Below are positions 37,105 to 44,668 of a stretch of DNA of 64,000 nt, one piece after another. The stretch is from NCBI RefSeq assembly GCF_001662305.1, contig NZ_BDEP01000005.1:62001-126000 (forward strand). Direction: 5' to 3'. The DNA is from Halomonas caseinilytica. GTDB taxonomy: Bacteria; Pseudomonadota; Gammaproteobacteria; Pseudomonadales; Halomonadaceae. Every line of letters begins with the position of its first letter. The first letter of the stretch is position 1. A program made the position numbers and the translations under genes. Below the pieces are notes generated by a model. It saw only the letters and a program-made list of their open reading frames with translations, made no database searches and had not been told where the DNA came from.

Positions 37105-37887
37105 ATGACGGGACATCGAACCGGGACACGCGAAGAATGGCTGAGGGAGCGTCTCGAACTGCTCCAGGCGGAGAAAGCGCTGACCCGGCGCAGTGATGAA
37201 TTGGCGCAGTGGCGGCAGTCGCTGCCATGGGTACGGATCGACAAGTCGTATCGATTCGATACCGAGAAAGGAGAGGCCTCGCTCAAGGATCTCTTCCAGG
37301 GGCGCTCGCAGCTGATCGTCTATCATTTCATGTTCGGGCCGGACTACAAGGCGGGTTGCCCGTCCTGTTCGATGATCGCGGATGGTTTCAACGGCTTCAC
37401 GACCCATCTGGCCCATCATGACGTCACCCTGATGGCAGTATCACGAGCACCACTGGCGGTCCTGCAAGCCTACAAGCAGCGCATGGGCTGGTCCTTTCCC
37501 TGGGCGTCGTCGCCCGATGGCGACTTCAACTTCGATTTCAATGTCTGGTTCACCGAGCAGCAACAGCGTGACGGCGACATCGAGTACAACTATCAGCGCG
37601 AGCCTGCCTTCGCATGGCGGGAGGGGAAAGAAGGCGGTGGCGAGGCACCGGAAGCGCAGTTCGCGGCCATGTGCGGCACCGATTCACCCACCTACCAGCG
37701 CGACCGGCCGGGAATGAGCACCTTCGTCCTGGAGGATGGCGTCGTCTACCATTGCTATTCCGCGTATTCGCGTGGACTGGATGGCTTGTGGGGCGCCTAT
37801 CAATGGCTCGATCGAGCTCCCAAGGGACGCAACGAGTCGGGAGGGATCTGGTGGCGCCGTCACGACGAGTACGGTGACCATGCATGA
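37105..37887 (+). CDS. DUF899 thioredoxin-like protein
   Basis: 260-residue thioredoxin-fold protein of the DUF899 family. EEWLRERLELLQAEKALTRR and ELAQWRQSLPWVRIDKSYRF form the usual N-terminus. YHFMFGPDYKAGCPSCSMIAD holds a CPSC-type pair at the place of the thioredoxin active site (the motif GCPSCS), and the C-terminal FVLEDGVVYHCYSAYSRGLD is conserved. The family is thought to act in redox or dithiol chemistry, without a defined substrate. AAGGAG lies about 14 bases upstream, so the start is probable. It is divergent from the TPR-HTH regulator gene. Confidence 0.87.
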   Translation: MTGHRTGTREEWLRERLELLQAEKALTRRSDELAQWRQSLPWVRIDKSYRFDTEKGEASLKDLFQGRSQLIVYHFMFGPDYKAGCPSCSMIADGFNGFTTHLAHHDVTLMAVSRAPLAVLQAYKQRMGWSFPWASSPDGDFNFDFNVWFTEQQQRDGDIEYNYQREPAFAWREGKEGGGEAPEAQFAAMCGTDSPTYQRDRPGMSTFVLEDGVVYHCYSAYSRGLDGLWGAYQWLDRAPKGRNESGGIWWRRHDEYGDHA

Positions 37888-37920
37888 CGGCACCCTGCGG
37901 ATCCGGATGGACATGTCCGG

Positions 37921-38334
37921 TCAGGGCTTGACCTTGCCGCGCAGGGCCTTGGTCTTGCCCTTCTGCACCTTCTTGTCGACCCGGCGGCGCTGGGAGCCCC
38001 GGGTCGGCCGGGTCGCCTTGCGGGTCTTGCGCGGCCGCACGGCGCCCTGGATCAGTTCGCGAAGCCGTTCCAGGGCGTCTTCCTTGTTCAGCTCCAGGGT
38101 GCGATGGTTCTGCGCCTTGATGATGATGACCCCTTCCTTGCTGATGCGTTGATCCGACAGCGCCATCAGGCGTTCCTTGTAGAAGGGCGGCAGGCTCGAA
38201 CCGGGGATGTCGAAGCGCAGGTGCACCGCCGAGGCGACCTTGTTGACGTTCTGTCCCCCCGCGCCCTGGGCGCGAATCTGGGTGATCTCGATTTCCCGGT
38301 CGTTCAGTTCCACGGTGTTGGAAATACGCAGCAT
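37921..38334 (-). CDS. arfB: Alternative ribosome-rescue factor ArfB
   Basis: 137-residue peptidyl-tRNA hydrolase that frees ribosomes stalled on mRNA without stop codons. The catalytic Gly-Gly-Gln is at 26-28 in RAQGAGGQNVNKVASAVHL. The C-terminal tail is strongly basic (PRKTRKATRPTRGSQRRRV), as needed to enter the empty mRNA channel. MLRISNTVEL at 38334 has GGGGAG 4-5 bases upstream; a longer frame to 38418 lacks this. Length matches E. coli YaeJ. It forms a pair with the upstream DUF3820 gene (19 bases between). Confidence 0.95.
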   Translation of the reverse strand: MLRISNTVELNDREIEITQIRAQGAGGQNVNKVASAVHLRFDIPGSSLPPFYKERLMALSDQRISKEGVIIIKAQNHRTLELNKEDALERLRELIQGAVRPRKTRKATRPTRGSQRRRVDKKVQKGKTKALRGKVKP

Positions 38335-38353
38335 AGGCTCCCCGGGTCCGGGG

Positions 38354-38575
38354 TCATGCCTGCGACGCGTGTCGCAGTGGGTCAAGCAATCCGCCCAGAC
38401 CGTTATGGTCGATTTCATGCATCAGGTGCAGCAGCCGGCCGATCTCGCCGCCTGGAAAGCCCTCTCGGGCGAACCAGTTGAGGTAGGGGCCAGGCAGGTC
38501 GGCGATCAGGGTCCCTTCGTACTTGCCGAAGGGCATCCGCAGGGTCACCAGTCGTTCCAGGTCCTCGGGGTTCAC
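38354..38575 (-). CDS. DUF3820 small protein
   Basis: 73-residue protein matching DUF3820: LRMPFGKYEGTLIADLPGPY and LNWFAREGFPGGEIGRLL, then LHLMHEIDHNGL. The family has an uncharacterised role; some members are annotated as quorum-sensing-regulated virulence factors without strong support. The start is a GTG at 38575 with AGGAG and 7 bases of spacing. It is immediately upstream of arfB and probably co-transcribed with it. Confidence 0.85.
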   Translation of the reverse strand: MNPEDLERLVTLRMPFGKYEGTLIADLPGPYLNWFAREGFPGGEIGRLLHLMHEIDHNGLGGLLDPLRHASQA

Positions 38576-38626
38576 GGGCGTGCTCCTGTCATGACAAGGG
38601 CGGTATCTTACGGCAATGGCCGGTAT

Positions 38627-39523
38627 TCAGGGAAATGCCGGGGTGGTATCCGCGGCGATGGCCTTGCCCAGCCAGTCCTCGAAGGCGTGCATAGCCGGTG
38701 TGACGGGGCGGGACTTCAAGCGCGTCAGCCAGTAGCTGCCCATGGAAGTGTGCAGGTCGAAGGGCTGGCGGATGGCGCCGCTGGCCAGTTGTCGAGTGAA
38801 CATCCGGGGCGGGCAGAGCGCCACTCCGGCCCCCTGCAGGGCGGCGTCCATCATTGCCAGCGAGGAATCGAAGACGATGCCCTGGGCGAGAGGTGGTGTG
38901 GCATGCACGCCGGCGGCTTCGAACCAGCTCGCCCATTCGTGTTCGCGGTAGGAGCGCAGCAGGGGATGCTGTGTCAGGTCGGCCGGCTCGCGCAGGGTGG
39001 CGGCGATGCGCGGAATGCACAGCGGGGAAAGCGGCGCCTCGAACAGCGGTATCGCCTCGGTGCCGTGCCAGCCTCCATCGCCGAAGCGTACTGCATAATC
39101 CAGCCCTTCGGCGGCGATGTCGGCTCGATTGTTGTGGGTCGACAGGCGCATCTCGATGAGTGGATGACGCGCTTGAAAGTCCGGCAGGCGGGGCAACAGC
39201 CAGCCCACGGCGAAGGTTCCCACCGCGCCGACCATCAGGATGTCGCGGACCCGCCCCGTCTCCAGGCGTTCCAGCATCTCGGCCATGCGATCGAAGGAAT
39301 CCTGCATGATGGGCAGCAGCGCCTCGCCTTCCGGCGTGATCAGCAGGCCCCTGGGCAGACGCTTGAACAGCGCCACGTCGAGCCGGTTCTCAAGCAGCTT
39401 GACCTGATGGCTGACGGCCGCCTGGGTGACGTTCAGTTCGTTGGCTGCCTGAGTGAAACTGGCATGTCGCGCGGCGGCCTCGAAGGCACGCAGGGCATTG
39501 AGGGGAAGGTGGGGTCTGGCCAT
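38627..39523 (-). CDS. ampR: LysR-family beta-lactamase regulator AmpR
   Basis: 298-residue LysR-type regulator. The helix-turn-helix is in HASFTQAANELNVTQAAVSH, close to the AmpR sequence, and the effector domain contains FAVGWLLPRLPDFQARHP, STHNNRADIAAEGLDYAVRF and FDSSLAMMDAALQGAGVALC, all typical of AmpR. AmpR senses muropeptides from cell-wall recycling and activates a divergent beta-lactamase gene, which is just what lies here (180-base gap). The start MARPHLPLNALRAFE is clear. The same family includes GcvA, but the neighbour decides for AmpR. Confidence 0.9.
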   Translation of the reverse strand: MARPHLPLNALRAFEAAARHASFTQAANELNVTQAAVSHQVKLLENRLDVALFKRLPRGLLITPEGEALLPIMQDSFDRMAEMLERLETGRVRDILMVGAVGTFAVGWLLPRLPDFQARHPLIEMRLSTHNNRADIAAEGLDYAVRFGDGGWHGTEAIPLFEAPLSPLCIPRIAATLREPADLTQHPLLRSYREHEWASWFEAAGVHATPPLAQGIVFDSSLAMMDAALQGAGVALCPPRMFTRQLASGAIRQPFDLHTSMGSYWLTRLKSRPVTPAMHAFEDWLGKAIAADTTPAFP

Positions 39524-39535
39524 GACAAGCCCTAA

Positions 39536-39552
39536 CTCAGCTTATGTGTGAG
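39536..39552. promoter_or_regulatory. Possible AmpR site between ampR and bla
   Basis: CTCA-N9-TGAG (39536-39539 and 39549-39552), an inverted repeat 13 bases upstream of the ampR start. It is placed as expected for autoregulation, but its spacing differs from the T-N11-A LysR consensus, so the call is weak. Confidence 0.3.
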
Positions 39553-39703
39553 GCAAAATATCATGGTTTGTGGTGCGAATGGCCGCTATATAGGCTTGAT
39601 CTTCGATGATGTCGTGAAGGAATCGGATATCTGGCCGAGCAGCGTTTAATCTGGCCTGTTTGCCGCTTGATCGAAGTGTTTCCTCACATGTAAGGAGAAT
39701 GTC

Positions 39704-40606
39704 GTGTCGTTATCCCTGACCCGTCGTGGGTTCACTGCCCTGCTTGGTTCCCTGGCCGTGGCGGGAGCCATGCTAACCCCGATGATCACCCTGGCCGATG
39801 CCGAGAGCGCTGGCCTGGAGGCCGAGCTGGCATCGCTGGAGCAGCGGCTTGATGGTCGTCTTGGCGTCACGGTGACCGATACCGGCAGTGGCCGGCATTG
39901 GGGCCATCGCGAGGACGAACGTTTCCCCATGGCCAGTACCTTCAAGGTCCTGGCCTGCGCCGCCTTGCTGGATCGCGTGGATGCCGGCCAGGAAGAACTG
40001 CAGCGCCGCGTGATCTACGAGAAGGATGATCTGGTGACCTATTCGCCGGTCACCCAGGAACATGTCGGGGAACCCGGCATGACGCTGGATTCGCTCTGCG
40101 AAGCTGCCATGGGCTACAGCGACAACAGCGCAGCCAACATGGTGCTGAAGGCGATCGGTGGCCCCAGTGCGGTGACCGATTTCGCACGCTCGCTGGGCGA
40201 TGACATGACGCGCCTCGACCGCTGGGAAACCAAGCTCAACGAGGCCACTCCCGGCGATCCGCGCGACACCACCACGCCGGCGGCGATGGCGGCCGACCTG
40301 CAGGTGCTGTTCCTCGGCGATCGACTCTCGAAAGAGTCCCGAGAGCGACTCACCGACTGGTTCCTCGGCAACCGGACGGGCGATGCTCGCCTGCGCGCCG
40401 GCCTACCCGATGACTGGCGGATCGGCGACCGGACCGGCAGTGGTGAACATGGCTCGACGAACAACGTGGCGGTGGCCTGGCCGTCGGACGGCGAACCGGT
40501 GATCATCAGCGCCTACCTCACCGAGTTCGAAGGCGACATGGACCAGCGCAACGCTGCCATCGCCGAGGTCGGAAAGCTCGTGACAAGAGCCTTGCAGCAA
40601 CACTGA
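39704..40606 (+). CDS. bla: Class A beta-lactamase (carbenicillinase-like, RTG triad)
   Basis: 300-residue class A serine beta-lactamase. All active-site elements are visible: Ser78-Thr-Phe-Lys81 (S70xxK), Ser139-Asp-Asn141 (SDN), Glu175 in WETKLN (E166), and Arg243-Thr-Gly245 in GDRTGSGEHG. The triad is RTG rather than KTG, which is a feature of the CARB/PSE carbenicillinases. The N-terminus has a twin-arginine signal (LTRRGFTALLGSLAVAGAM), so export may use the Tat route. Start GTG at 39704 with AAGGAG. Divergent from ampR, so probably inducible. The spectrum cannot be told from the sequence. Confidence 0.93.
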   Translation: MSLSLTRRGFTALLGSLAVAGAMLTPMITLADAESAGLEAELASLEQRLDGRLGVTVTDTGSGRHWGHREDERFPMASTFKVLACAALLDRVDAGQEELQRRVIYEKDDLVTYSPVTQEHVGEPGMTLDSLCEAAMGYSDNSAANMVLKAIGGPSAVTDFARSLGDDMTRLDRWETKLNEATPGDPRDTTTPAAMAADLQVLFLGDRLSKESRERLTDWFLGNRTGDARLRAGLPDDWRIGDRTGSGEHGSTNNVAVAWPSDGEPVIISAYLTEFEGDMDQRNAAIAEVGKLVTRALQQH

Positions 40607-40632
40607 ACGGCTGTGGTTGCTGCACTCGCGTC

Positions 40633-40663
40633 GGGCCGGCCTTGAATCTCTCGGGGCCGGCCC
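40633..40663. repeat. GC-rich hairpin after bla
   Basis: GGGCCGGCC (40633-40641) and GGCCGGCCC (40655-40663) with a 13-base loop, 27 bases after the bla stop. No T-run follows. It may end bla transcription or separate it from the next gene. Confidence 0.45.
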
Positions 40664-40699
40664 ACATGCAAGGGAGACACACCCACGCGAGGAGGCGGC

Positions 40700-41332
40700 A
40701 TGACGACACTGGTGATCGGCGCCAACGGACAGATCGGGCGCCAGTTCTGCGAGCTGGCCAAAGCGGCGGGCGAGCCCATCAAGGCGATGGTGAGAAGCGA
40801 AGAACAGCGCGCCTGGTTCGAGGAGCGTGGCATCGACACCGTGGTGGCCGATCTGGAAGGCGAGCTGCGCCATGCCTTCGAAGGCTGCGACCAGGTGCTC
40901 TTCACGGCAGGGTCCGGGCCGCATACGGGGCCTGACAAGACGTTGATGATCGATCTTCATGGCGCGATTCGAGCCGCCGACCTGGTGAGTGAGCTGGGAC
41001 TGTCGCGCTATCTGATGGTCAGCGCCATGCGTGCCGAGGATCCGTTGACTGCCCCCGAGAAGTTGCGTCCCTACACGGCGGCCAAGTTTGCCGCCGATGC
41101 GCACCTTCGCCATGCTCGCGTGCCGCATGTCATCCTCAAGCCCGGCCGGCTGACCGATGAGGCCGCCACCCGCAAGGTCGCCACCTCGCTCGAGGAAACC
41201 GGTGGTGAGAATACCGTCTCCCGGGCCAATGTGGCGCACGCGCTGTTGCATCTGGTCCAGGCGCGCACGCTGGCTGACCGTGAATTCGACCTGCTCGACG
41301 GCGAGCGCGAGATCGCCGAGGCGCTGTCATGA
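40700..41332 (+). CDS. NAD(P)-binding SDR-like protein (YhfK type)
   Basis: 210-residue Rossmann-fold protein. MTTLVIGANGQIGRQFCELA is the nucleotide-binding Gly-rich loop (GANGQIG), and ADLEGELRHAFEGCDQVLFT follows. Typical Tyr-Lys catalysis is hinted in LRPYTAAKFAADAHL, and HVILKPGRLTDE is conserved in the atypical SDR/NmrA-like group. Function unknown. The stop overlaps the next start by four bases (ATGA). Confidence 0.85.
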   Translation: MTTLVIGANGQIGRQFCELAKAAGEPIKAMVRSEEQRAWFEERGIDTVVADLEGELRHAFEGCDQVLFTAGSGPHTGPDKTLMIDLHGAIRAADLVSELGLSRYLMVSAMRAEDPLTAPEKLRPYTAAKFAADAHLRHARVPHVILKPGRLTDEAATRKVATSLEETGGENTVSRANVAHALLHLVQARTLADREFDLLDGEREIAEALS

Positions 41333-41694
41333 GCGACGGGGGCGCCTCCGGGAGTGGCGAGCAGGCCCTTGCCGATCAGGCGCGGCGGGTGCTGGAAACG
41401 GTGCCCGACACGGCCTTGCCGATGACCTATCGCCAGCTGGCCGAGGCGCTCGGGTTGACACCACCGCGCACCATCCAGCGCGTGACGACGGCCTTGGAAG
41501 CGCTGATGCGCGAGGACGCTCAGCAGGGGCGTCCCATGATTGCCGCTCTGGTCGTCAGTCAGCGAGGCGAGGGGCTGCCGGCGACGGGCTTCTTCGAGCT
41601 GGCCGCCGAGCTGGGGCGACTTCCGGCCGATCCCGCGAGGCAACTCGATGCCTACCGCGAGGAATGTCGCCGTGCCCTGGCGACGCGTGGCTGA
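41329..41694 (+). CDS. Hypothetical protein with helix-turn-helix-like region
   Basis: 121-residue protein not confidently assigned. Residues about 30-60 (MTYRQLAEALGLTPPRTIQR) look like a winged or MGMT-like helical element, followed by PMIAALVVSQRGEGLPATGF. The text recalls the C-terminal DNA-binding part of alkyltransferase-like proteins, but there is no PCHR active-site motif, so I do not name it. It overlaps the SDR gene by four bases, so both are made together. No membrane segment or signal. Confidence 0.6.
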   Translation: MSDGGASGSGEQALADQARRVLETVPDTALPMTYRQLAEALGLTPPRTIQRVTTALEALMREDAQQGRPMIAALVVSQRGEGLPATGFFELAAELGRLPADPARQLDAYREECRRALATRG

Positions 41695-41704
41695 GGAGAT
41701 TCCC

Positions 41705-42487
41705 TCAGCCGGACCCGACGATCAGCCCGAGCACGCTGACCAGGATCAGCACCGCACCGAGCACACGGAAGAAAACGCCGCTGCCGGCGGACAGCATGTA
41801 GCGGTGGGCGCGTTCGCCGAGCAGATGGCCGACCAGCGCACAGGGCAGCAGCCAGAGCTGGTGGATCAGTTGCAGGTCCACGCCGGCGATGAGGAACGAG
41901 ACCATCTTGATCGCCACCAGGATGAACCACAGCACGAACAGGGTATCGCGCAGCTGGTGCTTCGCCACATGGCTGGCGAACACCGAGACGATCAAGGGCG
42001 CGCCGATCAGCGAGGTGCCGCTGACATAGCCGCCCAGTCCCAGCAAGGTGCAATCGACCACCTTGCCCTGGCTGCGAAACGGCTTGTTCAGCAGGTAGCT
42101 CGTGCCGTAGACGAGCACGATCGCGAAGATGATGATCGACATGATGTGGCCCGGCAGGGTCAGGAGACCCACCACGCCGATCAGCTTCGGCACGATCATG
42201 ATCTTCAGTGCCCGGAATAGGTAAGCCCAATCGATGTTGCCGCCATCGTTCCCTTGTCCGGCCTCGGAGTTGCTAGCCTGGCGATGGCCGCGCCAAGCGA
42301 TCCAGCTCGAGAAGATCAACAGATGGATGGCGACGATCGGCAGGAAGACCAGCGGCTCATCGAGGACCAGCAGCAGAAAGGGCAAGGCCAGCACCGCGCC
42401 ACCGAAGCCCAGACTCGTCCTGACGAAGCCGCTCCAGGCGAAGATCAAGCCGATGAGCGCATACTGGTACCACGCGAGATCTGCCAT
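41705..42487 (-). CDS. TSUP-family (TauE/SafE) anion transporter
   Basis: 260-residue membrane protein with eight or so hydrophobic segments. GFVRTSLGFGGAVLALPFLL and the second-half GLGGYVSGTSLIGAPLIVSV are the paired signatures of the TSUP/TauE family, which exports or imports sulfite, sulfoacetate and related anions. Substrate not known. Start MADLAWYQY at 42487. It is downstream of the YbaK-like gene on the same strand by 3 bases, so they share a message. Confidence 0.87.
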   Translation of the reverse strand: MADLAWYQYALIGLIFAWSGFVRTSLGFGGAVLALPFLLLVLDEPLVFLPIVAIHLLIFSSWIAWRGHRQASNSEAGQGNDGGNIDWAYLFRALKIMIVPKLIGVVGLLTLPGHIMSIIIFAIVLVYGTSYLLNKPFRSQGKVVDCTLLGLGGYVSGTSLIGAPLIVSVFASHVAKHQLRDTLFVLWFILVAIKMVSFLIAGVDLQLIHQLWLLPCALVGHLLGERAHRYMLSAGSGVFFRVLGAVLILVSVLGLIVGSG

Positions 42488-42490
42488 GGT

Positions 42491-42964
42491 TCAGGCGATT
42501 TCCGGTGTCTTGCAGACATCCACCCACTCGGCGCCGACGAGTTCGGCGAGCCGGGCCGGCGCGAGGCGGACGGCGCTGTTCACCTCGCCGGCGGCGGGCA
42601 GCACCTCGTCGTAGGCCTTGAGCGAGGCATCGCAGTAGACCGGCAGCGGCGTGGCCAGGCCGAACGGGCAGACGCCGCCCACGGGATGGCCGGTCAGTGC
42701 CAGCACGGTCTCGGCATCGAGCATCTTGGCCTTGCCGGCGAAGGCATCGCGCATCTTGCGATTGTCGAAGCGCGCGTCGCCACTGGCCACCACCAGTACC
42801 TGTCTATCGCCGATCCGGAAGGCCAGGGTCTTGGCGATCTGGCCGGGCGCCACCCCATGCGCCTCGGCGGCCAGTTGGACGGTGGCCGTACTGGTCTCGA
42901 GTTCGAGTATCTCGATGTCGGGGGCGTTTTCGGCGAGAAAGGCGCGCACACTGGCGAGGCTCAT
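42491..42964 (-). CDS. YbaK/EbsC-family aminoacyl-tRNA deacylase
   Basis: 157-residue protein of the YbaK/ProX editing family that removes mischarged amino acids (for example Cys or Ala) from tRNA-Pro. Visible: LAAEAHGVAPGQIAKTLAFR with the conserved Lys, VVASGDARFDNRKMRD, and VGGVCPFGLATPLPVYCD with the family GGvcPf motif. AGGGAG lies 7 bases before ATG 42964; a longer frame to 42994 has no signal. It is next to the TSUP gene and probably co-transcribed. Confidence 0.88.
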   Translation of the reverse strand: MSLASVRAFLAENAPDIEILELETSTATVQLAAEAHGVAPGQIAKTLAFRIGDRQVLVVASGDARFDNRKMRDAFAGKAKMLDAETVLALTGHPVGGVCPFGLATPLPVYCDASLKAYDEVLPAAGEVNSAVRLAPARLAELVGAEWVDVCKTPEIA

Positions 42965-43035
42965 GATCGACTCCCTGATGCATTGATGAGCCATGATGAT
43001 AGCGAATCGGGTCAGGCTGTGAAGGCGTGTCGACG

Positions 43036-43806
43036 CTATTCCCGCAGGCGCTGCGCCACGTCCTCGAGGAAGGTCTGGATGCGGGCCGCATTGGTGCCGA
43101 GGTCGCTGCGACCGATTCGAGAGGCCGAGCGCATGTCGACCTGAACGCCGCTCGGCGTCTCCGTCAGCCGGACCACGATATCGTCCTCGAAGCCGAACCA
43201 GCGTGTGGTAGCGGTGGCTTCGAGCCGGTGGGACGTGACCTCGGCGACGTGCCAGTCACGGGCATCGACCGTGGCTTCCACGGCGGCCATGACGCGCGCC
43301 AGGGGCTTATCCAGGGTGAGCGGCGCGAGGCGCGGATAGGCAATGCGCTGCTGCCGGGCGAAGGGCTTGCCGGGATAGGCGACTGCGTTGGGTGCCGCCT
43401 GGCGCTCGTCAGCCAGGGCCTCGAAGGCGGGCGGGTCGGTCATGTCGGTGGTGATGTCGTGGATCGGCGGCGCGGTGCGGGCCATGTGCATCATCTGTGC
43501 TGGCAGCGCGATGGTTGCGGCCACGGCCAGGATCACCACCATGCCGACCAGTGCCGGCCGCCAGCGCCGGCATAGTCCGGCCACCATGAAGGTCAGTAGG
43601 CCGAGCACGCCCGCCCCCAGGGCCAAGTGTGAACCCTGGCGAAGCAATGTGAACGAGGACCCCAGCGACAGCCACTCCAGGCGGTAGGCCGGACCCGCGG
43701 CGCCCATCAGTGCCACCGATATCACCAGCAGGAGGACACCCAGCCAACCCAGCACGACGGGCCAGCGACCGCCGCGAGGGCGTGGCTTGAAGGACAGGGA
43801 CGACAT
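43036..43806 (-). CDS. DUF1499 membrane protein
   Basis: 256-residue protein with three hydrophobic N-terminal segments (VVLGWLGVLLLVISVALMG, and two more near 75-105) and a soluble C-terminal DUF1499 domain beginning at PPIHDITTDMTDPPAFEAL, with the conserved DARDWHVAEV and WFGFEDDIVVRLTETPSG, and ending QTFLEDVAQRLRE. The role is unknown; members occur widely in marine bacteria. GGGAG lies about 10 bases before the ATG. It is followed by the convergently unrelated kdpE region on the same strand, 148 bases downstream of kdpE's... upstream side. Confidence 0.83.
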   Translation of the reverse strand: MSSLSFKPRPRGGRWPVVLGWLGVLLLVISVALMGAAGPAYRLEWLSLGSSFTLLRQGSHLALGAGVLGLLTFMVAGLCRRWRPALVGMVVILAVAATIALPAQMMHMARTAPPIHDITTDMTDPPAFEALADERQAAPNAVAYPGKPFARQQRIAYPRLAPLTLDKPLARVMAAVEATVDARDWHVAEVTSHRLEATATTRWFGFEDDIVVRLTETPSGVQVDMRSASRIGRSDLGTNAARIQTFLEDVAQRLRE

Positions 43807-43954
43807 ATCACGCGTTCTCCCGATGCGGATGACAAACCACCATCATAGGCCTCCGACCCCGGCTTTGCCGACCGGGTGCCGAAAAAATCCTCGCCAGGAG
43901 ACGGAAAAGCCGCTCGAAGCGGTGGCTCGGACGTACCGACATCAAGGCGACCGG

Positions 43955-44668
43955 TTATGCCTCGGGATCTCGAGGGGCCAGCAAGCGATAGCCGATGCCC
44001 GCTTCGGTCTGCAACAGGTGTGGCGACTGTGGATCGTCGCCCAGCTTGTGGCGTAGCTTGCTGATCACGATGCGCAGGTAGTGGCTATCGTGGGCGTGAT
44101 CGGCGCCCCATATATCGCGCAGCAACTGGGTTTGTGTCACCACGCGCCCGACCTGCCGGACCAGCAGGGCGAGCACGGCGTATTCCTTGGGCGTGAGATG
44201 CACAGGGTCGCCATGCAGACTGACGCGATGGGCTGACAGGTCGATGGTCAGCCCTGCGTGTCGATAGCATTCGACGTCGCCCGTGGTGTCCGGCCGTCGC
44301 CGGTGGCGCAGCAGCGCGCGTACGCGAGCGAGGAGTTCCTGGATACCGAACGGCTTGGTGACGTAATCATTGGCACCATTGTCGAGTGCGCGGACCTTTT
44401 CGCTTTCCTGACCACGCACGGAGACGATGATGACCGGGATGTCGCTCTGCGCCCGCAGCGCATCCAGCACGGCTTGCCCGTCCATGTCGGGCAGTCCCAG
44501 GTCGAGCAGAACGAGGTCGGGGGCTTCCTCGCGGGCCCGAGCGAGGCCCTGGGTTCCCGTTTCGGCCTCGATCACGCTGAAGCCCTGGGAGACCAGGCTG
44601 ATGCGCAGGAAGCGTCGGATCTGTGGTTCGTCGTCGATGACGAGCACTCGGTCGCGTTCAGTCGGCAT
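43955..44668 (-). CDS. kdpE: KdpE-like OmpR-family response regulator
   Basis: 237-residue response regulator. Receiver domain (1-120): acidic pair IDDE at 11-14, phospho-acceptor Asp56 in LVLLDLGLPD, switch Lys in YVTKPF. The C-terminal winged helix (about 135-235) contains HLTPKEYAVLALLVRQVGRV and the DSHYLRIVISKLRHKLGDD recognition region, typical of KdpE. The start overlaps the sensor-kinase stop by 11 bases, so the two are co-translated. In E. coli KdpE activates kdpFABC; no kdpFABC is nearby here, and trkH is. Control of trkH is inference. Confidence 0.9.
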   Translation of the reverse strand: MPTERDRVLVIDDEPQIRRFLRISLVSQGFSVIEAETGTQGLARAREEAPDLVLLDLGLPDMDGQAVLDALRAQSDIPVIIVSVRGQESEKVRALDNGANDYVTKPFGIQELLARVRALLRHRRRPDTTGDVECYRHAGLTIDLSAHRVSLHGDPVHLTPKEYAVLALLVRQVGRVVTQTQLLRDIWGADHAHDSHYLRIVISKLRHKLGDDPQSPHLLQTEAGIGYRLLAPRDPEA

